Assembly: GCF_001941345.1 (NCBI RefSeq)
Contig: NZ_CP009251.1
Location: 1,922,001-1,986,000 of the forward strand
Reading direction: 5' to 3'
From: Corynebacterium stationis
Lineage (GTDB): Bacteria; Actinomycetota; Actinomycetes; Mycobacteriales; Mycobacteriaceae
DNA length: 64,000 nt
A program made the translations under genes and the position numbers. The first letter of the stretch is position 1. The number at the start of each line of letters is the position of its first letter. The notes under the pieces are model-generated. The model saw only the letters and a list, made by a program, of their open reading frames with translations. It ran no database searches and had not been told where the DNA came from. This document shows positions 36,718-45,317 of the stretch, one piece after another.

Positions 36718-36952
36718 CAGAACACATGAAAGTTGCCGCGCTCGCCCTCGGCGCCCACACATGCACTTTCGAAGGCAAAGTCAGCGCAACATTCGGTGTG
36801 GATCAAAAGCTACAGGCGCATCGCGGGGGACCTAAGCCATCAATAAGATGCTCTTTTGACGTGCGTAAATCACCTACATGCTGGGGTAACCGGGGTTATA
36901 AAAGTAGCCAAAGTCCGGTAAAGAACACCGCTTGGCGATAAAGTAGCTTCTC

Positions 36953-38107
36953 ATGAGTTCTCGCCAGTCTGCCCGTGTTTTTATGGGAGTCACGCTCCTG
37001 CTTTTCACCGCAGGATGGGCGGCCAACCACTTCGCTTCAGCCCTGGTTATCATCCGTGACCAACAAGGAGTCCCAAGCCTTCTGGTCAATGCCGCGTTTG
37101 GGATTTATGCAATTGGTATGCTGCCTTGTTTGCTCCTAGGCGGCGTTTTTGCAGATCGCTTTGGACCACGTTTCATCGTCCTTACCGGCGGTATTATTTC
37201 TGCCCTGGGGAATCTCCTCATGCTCTTTGTGCACGAGGGCGCGTGGTTATTAGCAGGACGCTTTATCGTTGGCATCGGAGTGGGACTAGTTGTTAGTGCC
37301 GGCACTGCTTGGGCTGGGCATGTAGGCGGGGCCAGCGGAGTAACTTTAGCCGGCATTATTTTGACGCTGGGCTTTGCGGTCGGCCCGATAGCCACAAGTC
37401 TCATTGGTGCATCTACTGCGAACATTGCGCTTCTATTCGCCGTGAGCGTGGCGTTCTCTGCTATCGCTGTCGTGGCCGGTCTTGTTGTTGGCGATGCACC
37501 CCGTGTTCCTATCCAGGGTAAATCCGGGAACAGTCCGTCCCAAGACCGTAGTTTGGGCAAGGCTCTAGCAGTGTCCTTGCCCATGGCACTGTGGGTTTTT
37601 AGCTGCATTACAACATCCGTTGTAATTTTGTCGGCTCGCGCAGCTGGACATATCGATATCCCCATTCTGCTGCCAGCGCTATCGTCAGGGCTAGCTTTTG
37701 GTTCCGGCCTAGTGATGCAGTATTTAGGCCGCAAGTTCTCGTGGGGCCGCAAGTCAGGAACCGCAGGTGCTATTTCCGCCGCCTTGGGTTTCGCTGTGGC
37801 GGCCTTCGGCGGAAACGATTTAACTGTTGCACAATTTTTCCTGGCAGCGCTGTTGCTTGGCTCCGCATATGGGCTCTGCCTGCGTGAAGGTTTGGTGGGA
37901 ATTAACACCTATGTTCCGCTTGCTAAACACGGCACAGGCATCGGTATCTACTATGTCTTTACCTACTTTGGCTTTGCCTTCCCCTTCATCTTTGAGGTAC
38001 TAGACCCATTCGTAGGTGTCAGCGCACCGCTGGTCTTCATCGCGTTATTAGCGGTGGGCTCTGCGGCTCTTCGCGCGGTACAAATCCGGCGCGGGTACTT
38101 GGTCTAA
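36953..38107 (+). CDS. MFS transporter
   Basis: A 384-residue major facilitator carrier with twelve predicted helices. The loop between helices 2 and 3 has GGVFADRFGPRF, the MFS motif A pattern. Small-residue-rich helices (GRFIVGIGVGLVVSAGTAWAG) follow. No family-specific motif allows a substrate call. It is divergent from the SDR pair at 35147-36717, so a link to their metabolites is possible. A TAAAGT lies eight bases before the ATG and no clear ribosome-binding site is seen. Confidence 0.82.
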   Translation: MSSRQSARVFMGVTLLLFTAGWAANHFASALVIIRDQQGVPSLLVNAAFGIYAIGMLPCLLLGGVFADRFGPRFIVLTGGIISALGNLLMLFVHEGAWLLAGRFIVGIGVGLVVSAGTAWAGHVGGASGVTLAGIILTLGFAVGPIATSLIGASTANIALLFAVSVAFSAIAVVAGLVVGDAPRVPIQGKSGNSPSQDRSLGKALAVSLPMALWVFSCITTSVVILSARAAGHIDIPILLPALSSGLAFGSGLVMQYLGRKFSWGRKSGTAGAISAALGFAVAAFGGNDLTVAQFFLAALLLGSAYGLCLREGLVGINTYVPLAKHGTGIGIYYVFTYFGFAFPFIFEVLDPFVGVSAPLVFIALLAVGSAALRAVQIRRGYLV

Positions 38108-38135
38108 GCGAAAGCCCAGCATGAGTGGGTTCTTA

Positions 38136-38825
38136 CTAATACGGGTCTGCTGAGAGGTTCTTCCACATGTGCCGGATGAAGTATCCGCGATCAGCTAGCC
38201 ATGTCCACACCATCACGGCGAGCGCGATCCCTAGGCCACAGAGTGTATAAACCTGGCTGGTAGAAAGCGTGTCGAGCGCAATATCGCGCATAGCAAAGCC
38301 CGTGAGGAAGAAAAATGCCGTGCCCACAACCGGCAGCAGGCCACCGATAAGGTTAGGCCGCCAGGCGCTAAAGAACATTCCGCCAGCAAGACCTAAACGC
38401 AGCGCTGCGGCTTCAATCAGGTGCTCTGCCTCGACTGGATTGGAGTCAGGGTTTAGCATTGCTCCGCCTTCTGCTACACCAGTAAAAGGCCCGGAGGCAA
38501 TAATGAGCGTAACTGCCCAAATGACAAAAGTGATGGCAAGAACTACTAGGGCGACCCGTGCGCCGGCCAGGCTTGCCAGACGTCCACCAGATACGCGGCG
38601 CCATTCTGGTTCCACCTGTGCAAGGATATTTTCAGCTAGTTCCTGCGATGGTTCCAACGGCGTTTGGGGCGCCAGCGCGAAAGTTAGTTTCGCAGCGCTC
38701 TCCTGAAAGGCTTTGCATTTCTCGCAGTGGGCAATGTGGGTGTCAATGACATCGTCTTCAAGGTCATAGTCCTCGCCATCCATGCGAGCTGAAAGCGCTT
38801 CTTGGACCTGGTCATGCTTCAACAC
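38136..38825 (-). CDS. Zinc-finger (anti-sigma-like) membrane protein
   Basis: A 229-residue protein whose N-terminal 40 residues carry the zinc-binding anti-sigma (zf-HC2) pattern H-x3-C-x2-C (THIAHCEKC). The rest holds about five hydrophobic helices rather than the single helix of usual anti-sigma factors. The GTG start lies inside the end of the DoxX gene (14-base overlap), so the two are translationally coupled. No sigma factor gene is present nearby, so its partner, if any, is elsewhere. Redox or zinc sensing is inferred from the motif. Confidence 0.75.
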   Translation of the reverse strand: MLKHDQVQEALSARMDGEDYDLEDDVIDTHIAHCEKCKAFQESAAKLTFALAPQTPLEPSQELAENILAQVEPEWRRVSGGRLASLAGARVALVVLAITFVIWAVTLIIASGPFTGVAEGGAMLNPDSNPVEAEHLIEAAALRLGLAGGMFFSAWRPNLIGGLLPVVGTAFFFLTGFAMRDIALDTLSTSQVYTLCGLGIALAVMVWTWLADRGYFIRHMWKNLSADPY

Positions 38826-39225
38826 GGCTTAACACCCCATCCAAACTTGCTCGACCAGATCCAAATACCACAACCATCAATAATGCCACGCATAGTACCG
38901 CCGCGTACTCAAACCCACCCTCTTCAATAAAGAGTCCGTTTTTAAAGTGCACGAAGTAAATGGACAAAGCGCTTAATAAAGCAAGCATTCCTGCAGCAAA
39001 TGTCGCTAACAGGCCGATGACCAGCATGGTGCCGGCGGCGATCTCACCCACTGCTACTACCCACGCAAAAATTTGGGGCTGCGGAATCCCCCAGGCAGAA
39101 AATTGTCCGATGGTGTCATCCATACCTGGGAAGAAGAATTTATCAATTCCGTGTGCGATAAACACCAAGCCGAGTACCACGCGGAAAATCAGCAGCGCGC
39201 CGTCGCGGACAATTGGTGAGTTCAT
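38812..39225 (-). CDS. DoxX family membrane protein
   Basis: A 137-residue protein with four helices. It matches DoxX: RVVLGLVFIAHGIDKFF near the N-terminus, then GIPQPQIFAWVVAVGEIAAG with the conserved glutamate, and a C-terminal helix FEYAAVLCVALLMVVVFG. DoxX proteins are redox-related membrane proteins of uncertain function. It overlaps the downstream zinc-finger membrane protein by 14 bases. Confidence 0.88.
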   Translation of the reverse strand: MNSPIVRDGALLIFRVVLGLVFIAHGIDKFFFPGMDDTIGQFSAWGIPQPQIFAWVVAVGEIAAGTMLVIGLLATFAAGMLALLSALSIYFVHFKNGLFIEEGGFEYAAVLCVALLMVVVFGSGRASLDGVLSRVEA

Positions 39226-39333
39226 GGCTAACAGATTACCCGGTTAACCACTGGGCAACGAATACGCGGGGTGTGAGATTTCTATGGCTCATATCCTGGG
39301 AACCTCTAGTTAGAGCTGCCCGTCTAAAAATGC

Positions 39334-39891
39334 ATGACTTCTTTTAATGATGATTCCTATCCAGAATGGGCGCAAGCCTCTTCCCTTACCCGTGAGTACT
39401 ACGAATTTGAATGGGGCCGCAGAATTACTGAGGAACACGAGCTCTACGAACTTATCGCTCTATTAGGTTTTCAGGCGGGTTTAAATTGGTCGATGGTTTT
39501 AAATAAACGCGAGCGATTGCGCGAGGTATTCCACAATTTTGACCCGGACGCTGTCGCACAATTTGACCACGACGACATCGAGGGCATGCTGCACGACAAG
39601 ACTCTTATCCGCAATAGAAGAAAGCTTAGCGCTGCGGTGCATAATGCTAAGGCCATAGTGAATTTACGCGAACACGGCGGGGTTTCTGCCTTGGTGTGGG
39701 CGCATCAGCCAGACAATCCCACCCAGTGTGAGACCGTAACTGAACTTATTGAACAAACACCTGAGATCACCGAGTTAGCTCAAGAACTTAAAGCTCATGA
39801 CTTCACCATGGTTGGACCCCGGATGGTTGCCGCACTAGCTCAAGCTATGGGTATGGTGCCCGCTGTTAAACGGCGCTCAAATGCTGCCTAG
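39334..39891 (+). CDS. DNA-3-methyladenine glycosylase I homolog, active-site residue altered
   Basis: A 185-residue homolog of Tag, which excises 3-methyladenine from DNA. The fold is plain: FEWGRRI, FQAGLNWSMVLNKRERLREVF, FDPDAV, IRNRRKLSAAVHNA and GGVSALVW. Compared with E. coli Tag, the proposed catalytic Glu38 (in LEGQQAGLSW) is Leu here (LLGFQAGLNW), and the zinc-snap residues Cys4 and His17 and the C-terminal His/Cys pair are missing. It could be a divergent active enzyme, a DNA-binding relative or a relic. I give no symbol because activity is doubtful. Confidence 0.8.
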   Translation: MTSFNDDSYPEWAQASSLTREYYEFEWGRRITEEHELYELIALLGFQAGLNWSMVLNKRERLREVFHNFDPDAVAQFDHDDIEGMLHDKTLIRNRRKLSAAVHNAKAIVNLREHGGVSALVWAHQPDNPTQCETVTELIEQTPEITELAQELKAHDFTMVGPRMVAALAQAMGMVPAVKRRSNAA

Positions 39892-39931
39892 GTCTGCTAT
39901 CTAGCAGCGTAGGAGAATCCGGAGACAATAG

Positions 39932-39979
39932 AAAAAGCGCGTGCTTGCCCACTTCAAAGTTGTGGGCAAGCACGCGCTA
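39932..39979 (-). terminator. Terminator after glpR
   Basis: A 16-base stem GCGCGTGCTTGCCCAC / GTGGGCAAGCACGCGC, followed on the minus strand by T5. Very stable. Confidence 0.92.
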
Positions 39980-39999
39980 GATATTTAAGCTAAAGGGTC

Positions 40000-41532
40000 T
40001 TAGCCGACGCGACGGGCAGCTAGATCATCGCGACGAATACGACGTGGTGCTGGGCGCTGCGGAATATCTTCTACTTCTTCATGCATCTCAGGAAGGTGGT
40101 CCCAGTCTGGGCTCGAGTCATCAATTTCCACGATGACAGCGCCTGGGCGGCGGAGGTAGCGCGGGATTGCAAGTTCTTCATCTTGTGCCGAGCGCACACC
40201 CAAACGAGCACGACGTAGCTGCGAAATACGACGGGCGCGCAGTTGCTGTTCCTGACGGACCTGAGTACGTAAAGCAACCAGGTAAGCAATGGTGAGACCA
40301 CCAGCAATCGCGGCGGCCCACCACAGCCATCCGCCGAAGATAATTCCCAGGGCTACGGTCAGCACGACCACAATGGCAAGCCCCATCAGGGTGCGCTGGC
40401 GACGCTGATAACGCGTTGCTTTATTCTCCGCATCTGCTTGTGGATCCCAGCCTCCACGGCCAACGCGTGACTGTGCGAATTCTAATTCCTCTTCAGACAG
40501 TTCTGTATCGGAGTCCGCGCCAACGAGGTCTTCTTCGAATTCCTGGTTGACTTCGTAATGGGTGACATCCTCGTCTGCGACTGCTACTTCGTTCGTATCA
40601 GCGCCCACGCCATCTTCGAGGTCTTCGTCGGTGTTGTGCTCAGCAGCGCTCGTCAGTTCCTCATCAGCTACAGCATCAGCGTTAGCCTCGGTGTCGGGAT
40701 CGACAGCGCCTGGGTACATCATGTCAACAGCAGAGACGTAGGTTTCGTCCATCTCATATGCATCATCAGCTAGTTCATACGCTGCAGGAGCGGTGAAAAC
40801 AGTGCTTTCGGAAGCAGATACTTCAGCATCAAACGAAGCCTTTGGCGATTCCTTACGAGGTTCATCTTCTAACAAGATGTCATCATCCTCATCGAGGCCA
40901 CCTTCGAGGGCATCCAGGTCTTCATCGCTGAGCTCTACGGTGACTGGGCGCATTGCTGATTGCGCAGGTGCTTTCTGCTGTGGTTGTTCAACCTCGGCGT
41001 CCACTACATCTACGTCAACAATATCGTCAGCGGCGTCGGCAGCGCTGTCAGCATCGCTGGATGCTGCAGAGTCGGTGGCTTTCTTCGAATCAGCGGCTTC
41101 TACTTCGTAGACGATTTCGCCTTCGATGGTCTCAGCAGCCTCTGCAGGCTCCGCGCTGTTATCGGCTTCCGACTGAGCTTTGGCATTGTCATATTCGCTC
41201 TTGATGCGCGCGGCAGCAGCCGCAATGGTCTGCTTCTCCTCGTTCGATTCGGCCGCATCGTCGGCTTGCTCGGCAGCTCCGTCCTGTGCAGCATCGGTGT
41301 TAGCTTCCGCCTCGGCTTCGGCGTCTTTCCGAGCCTTGATGCGCGCAGCTTTAGCAGACAGCTTTGGGCCGCGTTGCGGTTCAAGGGCGCCCGAGTCCCC
41401 TTCAAAAAGCACGCGGGTGTCGTCAAAGGCCTCACCAGTACGGCTCATTGGTTTTTGACCGCGCAACAAAATCGGCGCCAAAATCAAAAGCCACAGCACG
41501 ATGATAAGAACAATCGCTAATCCTGGAGACAC
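40000..41532 (-). CDS. glpR: Glp receptor GlpR / SepX-like divisome membrane protein
   Basis: A 510-residue membrane protein. A single N-terminal helix (about 4-24, LAIVLIIVLWLLILAPILL) is followed by the conserved short motif GQKPMSRTGEAFDDTRVLFEG. A long Ala/Glu/Asp-rich disordered region (about 60-360) leads to a second hydrophobic pair (about 390-425) and a basic C-terminal segment (RARRISQLRRARLGVRS ... RPGAVIVEIDD). This layout and the location two genes from glp match the corynebacterial receptor of the gephyrin-like protein Glp, which links to FtsZ at the septum; SepX is the streptomycete relative. The central acidic stretch is compositional and varies between species. Confidence 0.8.
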   Translation of the reverse strand: MSPGLAIVLIIVLWLLILAPILLRGQKPMSRTGEAFDDTRVLFEGDSGALEPQRGPKLSAKAARIKARKDAEAEAEANTDAAQDGAAEQADDAAESNEEKQTIAAAAARIKSEYDNAKAQSEADNSAEPAEAAETIEGEIVYEVEAADSKKATDSAASSDADSAADAADDIVDVDVVDAEVEQPQQKAPAQSAMRPVTVELSDEDLDALEGGLDEDDDILLEDEPRKESPKASFDAEVSASESTVFTAPAAYELADDAYEMDETYVSAVDMMYPGAVDPDTEANADAVADEELTSAAEHNTDEDLEDGVGADTNEVAVADEDVTHYEVNQEFEEDLVGADSDTELSEEELEFAQSRVGRGGWDPQADAENKATRYQRRQRTLMGLAIVVVLTVALGIIFGGWLWWAAAIAGGLTIAYLVALRTQVRQEQQLRARRISQLRRARLGVRSAQDEELAIPRYLRRPGAVIVEIDDSSPDWDHLPEMHEEVEDIPQRPAPRRIRRDDLAARRVG

Positions 41533-41726
41533 GAGCCTCGGCCACCTTCCGCTCTTAGGCTTTATGAATAGACAGTAAATCTCAATCTAGATTACGTGCG
41601 AAGCCAACCCGTGGTTTCCTGCCACGCCGCGCAAAGTGCGCGCAGGCATCAATTGCCAGAAAATTCTCAGACCACGCGCTGCTATGTCGGGAACATGTTC
41701 TATAAGACAAAAGAGAACCTTACGGA

Positions 41727-42464
41727 TTAAGGGCGTTTGGTGCGGGCAAGATATCCCAGCACGCGACCAGAGGCGCACAAGCGATCAATGGCGGTGGTGG
41801 AATATTCCTCACGGGTTAAAGCCACAAAATGGTGATCCCGCCACGCGCCATCGATGTGTAAGTTGCGGCGTAAATAGCCTTCTTCCCGGAAACCATTAGC
41901 CATCAGCACTTTGCCGGAGGCGGGGTTTTCCGGCATATACGTTGCGGTAATCCGGTGCAGGCCGATGCGATGAAACGCATGATCGACACCCAAACCGCAG
42001 GCAGCGGTGGCAACACCGGCGCCTGTGTATTTGGAATACACCCAATAGCCAATCCAGCAATCGCTAATTCCGCCGTGCTGGATATTGCCTAAGGTCAATT
42101 GCCCAGCAAATTGGCCATTGACCTCAATGACCATGGGCACAAGCAATCCGCTTCGGGCGCTCGATCCGAGGTAGTGGAAGTGGCTGCGCCAGCTAGATTC
42201 CGAATGCGCATCTTTCCACGAACCCACCGCGGTAGGTTCCACAGGGCGCAGAAACTTCTCATCCGCGATCCGCTGCCTACGCCACGCACCTTTATCTGTG
42301 GAAACTAATGGACGCAGTCGCACGCGCAGCTCGCGGGGAAATTTCTTGGACTCTGGAAGCAGCACCATAGGCGTTACTTCCGGCCAACCAGGATGATAAG
42401 GATGACGTTCCGAGGCATCAGCTGGGCTAAGCCGCGCTAAGCGCCAGCCAAAGGGATTAAACAC
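41727..42464 (-). CDS. GNAT N-acetyltransferase, RimJ-like
   Basis: A 245-residue acetyl-CoA-dependent transferase of the RimJ/RimL group, which acetylates N-terminal amino groups of proteins. The core has VRLRPLVSTDKGAW, GLLVPMVIEVNGQFAGQLTLG, the acetyl-CoA loop YTGAGVATAACGLGVDHAF and NPASGKVLMANGFREEG. It sits between glp and glpR on the same strand, 16 bases after glp, an arrangement I recall from other corynebacteria. Confidence 0.85.
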   Translation of the reverse strand: MFNPFGWRLARLSPADASERHPYHPGWPEVTPMVLLPESKKFPRELRVRLRPLVSTDKGAWRRQRIADEKFLRPVEPTAVGSWKDAHSESSWRSHFHYLGSSARSGLLVPMVIEVNGQFAGQLTLGNIQHGGISDCWIGYWVYSKYTGAGVATAACGLGVDHAFHRIGLHRITATYMPENPASGKVLMANGFREEGYLRRNLHIDGAWRDHHFVALTREEYSTTAIDRLCASGRVLGYLARTKRP

Positions 42465-42480
42465 TTCGGATAAAACCTGC

Positions 42481-43746
42481 TTAGCTTCTCTGGGACAAGA
42501 AGATGACGTCTACAACATCACCGGGACGAATCGAGGTGACATCTTCTGGAATCCGCACCATGGCATTAGCTTCAGCCAGACCTGCCAAAAGGTGCGCTGG
42601 TGCACCGGTTGCACCTGATAGTCCTTCCACCAAGTAATCAGAAGTTTCAGCATCACGCATCAAGCGCGCACGAATAAACCCGCGACGGCCCGGGCGCGAT
42701 TCAATGTGGTTGAGCGCGCGAGCACGTACCACGCGGCGATTAGCCACGCGCTTGCCCAAGCTCAAGCGAATCAATGGGCGCACGAAGGTTTCAAATACCA
42801 CGAGTGCTGCGACTGGATTAGACGGCAGTAAAAAAGTTGGGGTGCGGTTTTCACCCAGCAGACCAAAGCCCTGCACTGAGCCAGGGTGCATAGCAACACG
42901 GGAGGTATCGACATCACCAAGCTGCTCTAGCACCCCGCGGATGACCTCGGCTCCCGCGCCACCCACGGCACCGGAGATAACTAGTACCTCTGAACGCGAA
43001 AGATGCGTTTCTAAAGTCTCTTTAATCCGGCGCGGTTCGCCTTGGGCAATGCCCACGCGCTGTACATCCGCGCCGGCTTCTTTGGCAGCAGCCGCCAAAG
43101 AATAAGAGTTCACATCAAAGACTTGGCCCAGACCAGGCTCGCGGTCGACATCAACAAGCTCGCGGCCAAAAGACAAAACTGTTACGCGTGGACGCGGATA
43201 GACCAAGACTTTGGAACGTCCGACAGCCGCCAACAAGCCAATCTGGGCAGGGCCCAAAACGGTGCCAGAAGTAACGGCAACATCACCGGGTTGGATATCG
43301 TCACCAACACGGCGCACAAAATCCCCGGAGCGCACCGGGCGATGCGCGGTAACCCGCTTGCGTCCGCGATCTGTCCATTCCAGGGGCAACACTGCATCAG
43401 CCAAAGTTGGCAACGGCGCACCCGTGTAAACGCGCACGGCTTGACGCGGCTGCAGACGCAGCGGCTGGCGTGAGCCTGCTGGCACTTCGCCTACAACGGG
43501 AAGAGAGCGTTCAACTTCCACGCCCTCTTGTTCGGGTTGAGCACCAATCGCCTTTTCGCCACCGACGTCAACCGCACGCACGGCATAGCCATCGATGACT
43601 GACTGAGGAAAGCCTGGCAGGGGCTGATTGGCTTGCACTTCCTCAGCGCACATCAGCCCCAAGGCATGAGCAATCGCCGTACGGACCGGTTCCGGCTTCA
43701 CAGCCGCATCCATTACCAATGCCAGCTGTTGCTCCACTGATCGCAT
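42481..43746 (-). CDS. glp: Gephyrin-like molybdotransferase Glp
   Basis: A 421-residue MoeA/gephyrin-fold protein. In corynebacteria this homolog (Glp) binds FtsZ and GlpR and takes part in septum formation and polar growth. Seen here: QPLPGFPQSVIDGYAVRA (about 39-56), VYTGAPLPTLADAVLP, a MogA-like domain with VTVLSFGRELVD and DVNSYSLAA, PSNPVAALVVFE, and a C-terminal MoeA domain IV. The MoeA catalytic loop SGGVSxGxxD reads SGAVGGAGAE, so molybdenum insertion is probably lost, which supports a structural role. It is 3 bases downstream of galU and followed by the GNAT gene. Confidence 0.85.
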   Translation of the reverse strand: MRSVEQQLALVMDAAVKPEPVRTAIAHALGLMCAEEVQANQPLPGFPQSVIDGYAVRAVDVGGEKAIGAQPEQEGVEVERSLPVVGEVPAGSRQPLRLQPRQAVRVYTGAPLPTLADAVLPLEWTDRGRKRVTAHRPVRSGDFVRRVGDDIQPGDVAVTSGTVLGPAQIGLLAAVGRSKVLVYPRPRVTVLSFGRELVDVDREPGLGQVFDVNSYSLAAAAKEAGADVQRVGIAQGEPRRIKETLETHLSRSEVLVISGAVGGAGAEVIRGVLEQLGDVDTSRVAMHPGSVQGFGLLGENRTPTFLLPSNPVAALVVFETFVRPLIRLSLGKRVANRRVVRARALNHIESRPGRRGFIRARLMRDAETSDYLVEGLSGATGAPAHLLAGLAEANAMVRIPEDVTSIRPGDVVDVIFLSQRS

Positions 43747-43749
43747 AAT

Positions 43750-44673
43750 TTACAGGCCCTTCTCTGCCTCATAATTAGCAATAATCTTCTTCAACTGCGT
43801 GTACAACGCAGGACCATAAACCTCCGAGCGCAGCCCGAAGTCCACATTCGCCGGGATATACCCACCTGGGTTACCCAAGTCATGACGGGTGCCTTCGTGC
43901 ACGACTACGTGTACTGGCTCGCCTTCTTGAATAAGCAACTCAATCGCATCGGTTAACTGCAGCTCGCCGCCCTTGCCAGGGGTGATTCGACGCAGCGCGT
44001 CAAAGATCTTCTTATCCAACACATACCGCCCAGTTGCCACCAGGTTCGAAGGCGCATCAGCAGGGGCCGGCTTTTCCACCATGCCCACGACTTTTTTCAC
44101 GCTGTCTTCTTCGGTTGCTTCAATATCAAAAACGCCATAGTTAAAGGTCTGATCACGTGGCACTTCAACAGCCAGCAGGACAGAGCCACCCAGCTTATTG
44201 CGCACGGCCACCATCTGTTCCATCGCGTTATTAGGAAGCACAATGTCATCCGGCAGCATCACGCCAAAGAACTCTTCTTCATCCTTGAGCACCGACTCCG
44301 CCAAGCCCACGGCATGCCCTAAGCCCAAAGGCTTTTCTTGCTCAACCGCAATGGGGTGAAGCAGAGAATGAGCGCGCTTGACCTTGTCAGATTGGGATAG
44401 CTTGCCGCGAGATTCCAGGGTTTCCACCAAGTCCGGGAAAGCCTCAAAGTGCCGCATGACCTCCTGCTTATTGGGAGCAGTGATGATAGCTAGCCTATCG
44501 GCGCCTACGGCGGCAGCTTCTTCAGCAATCAACTCGATACCCGGGGTATCTACCACCGGCAACAACTCTTTCGGCACAGTCTTCGTCGCCGGCAAAAACC
44601 TAGTTCCCATTCCAGCAGCGGGAACAACAACGGTTTTAACCCACGGTGAAGCTTCGTCGCGATCATTAACCAT
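43750..44673 (-). CDS. galU: UTP--glucose-1-phosphate uridylyltransferase
   Basis: Makes UDP-glucose, used for cell-wall polymers and also the substrate of UDP-sulfoquinovose synthase at 11295. The 307-residue protein has the nucleotidyltransferase signature VVVPAAGMGTRFLPATKTVPKEL (split: PAAGMGTRFLPATK about 17-30), DDIVLPN and GKGGELQLTDAI. The start at 44673 follows a TAAGCT hexamer by seven bases; the frame extends to 44703 without added homology. Divergent from the folate cyclo-ligase gene and 3 bases upstream of glp. Confidence 0.95.
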   Translation of the reverse strand: MVNDRDEASPWVKTVVVPAAGMGTRFLPATKTVPKELLPVVDTPGIELIAEEAAAVGADRLAIITAPNKQEVMRHFEAFPDLVETLESRGKLSQSDKVKRAHSLLHPIAVEQEKPLGLGHAVGLAESVLKDEEEFFGVMLPDDIVLPNNAMEQMVAVRNKLGGSVLLAVEVPRDQTFNYGVFDIEATEEDSVKKVVGMVEKPAPADAPSNLVATGRYVLDKKIFDALRRITPGKGGELQLTDAIELLIQEGEPVHVVVHEGTRHDLGNPGGYIPANVDFGLRSEVYGPALYTQLKKIIANYEAEKGL

Positions 44674-44686
44674 AACGAACAGCTTA
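44674..44686 (-). promoter_or_regulatory. Predicted -10 of a leaderless promoter (galU)
   Basis: TAAGCT (minus strand 44686-44681), then GTTCGTT and the ATG at 44673; a TG pair one base upstream could make it an extended -10. Confidence 0.4.
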
Positions 44687-44716
44687 CATTCCAGCCCCAC
44701 CATTACGTGTTGGCAC

Positions 44717-44729
44717 TACCCTGTGTTTA
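44717..44729 (+). promoter_or_regulatory. Predicted -10 of a leaderless promoter (5-formyl-THF cyclo-ligase)
   Basis: TACCCT at 44717-44722 with six bases to the ATG at 44729 and no Shine-Dalgarno sequence. Confidence 0.35.
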
Positions 44730-45274
44730 TGGTTGCTTTGACAAAACAAGACATCCGCCGTGCACACACCCGGACCCGCAAAGAACTTGATCCTTTGCAT
44801 AAGGCACAAAAAGACGCGGCAATTACCCGCGCGGTAGTAAAGCGCGCTCAAGGCCTAAAGGTTTCAGCTTACTTCCCGTTGGCATCAGAGCCTGGCGGTG
44901 CAGGGTTCATCGACAAGCTTTACGATGCAACCGCCGAGCTCTGGCTTCCGCTTTCCGGTAAGGAGGGCGTTTTAAGTTGGTCTTTGTACCAGGGCCCGGA
45001 ATCCCTAAAACCAGGTGCTTTAGGAATTGCTGAGCCCACTGGCAAAACTTACGACAGTTCTGTTCTAGCGTCGCTCGATGTGCTTTTCATCCCTGCTCTC
45101 GCCATTGATAACAATGGTATGCGCCTGGGCAAAGGTGCTGGCTATTACGACCGCGCGCTAGCAAGTCTTAACCCGCGGCCGCAGACCATCGCCATTGTCT
45201 ACACAGAAGAAGTCCTTGATGCTGTCCCCCACGACGATCATGACCAGGCCGTAGATCTGGTTATTACGGACTGA
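44729..45274 (+). CDS. 5-formyltetrahydrofolate cyclo-ligase
   Basis: ATP-dependent conversion of 5-formyl-THF to methenyl-THF. The 181-residue protein begins MVALTKQDIRRAHTRTRKEL. The ATP site is LGKGAGYYDRAL (about 133-144), the family hallmark GxGxGYYDR. PALAIDNNGMRLG precedes it. The reading frame is open upstream to 44378 across galU on the other strand, but the homology starts at 44729. C-terminal DLVITD is complete. Confidence 0.92.
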   Translation: MVALTKQDIRRAHTRTRKELDPLHKAQKDAAITRAVVKRAQGLKVSAYFPLASEPGGAGFIDKLYDATAELWLPLSGKEGVLSWSLYQGPESLKPGALGIAEPTGKTYDSSVLASLDVLFIPALAIDNNGMRLGKGAGYYDRALASLNPRPQTIAIVYTEEVLDAVPHDDHDQAVDLVITD

Positions 45275-45317
45275 TACCTCGGCAACCTTTGAAGCCTCAT
45301 TGCAGTCCAATATATTC

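Noticed and set aside
36723..36941. Plus-strand frame starting MKVAALALGAHTC
   Set aside because: No ribosome-binding site, low-complexity end, and it overlaps the start region of the minus-strand SDR; no family recognised.
40000..41532. Plus-strand frames of 70-190 codons opposite glpR
   Set aside because: They are antisense shadows of the acidic low-complexity region, rich in Arg/Ser/Val without start signals.
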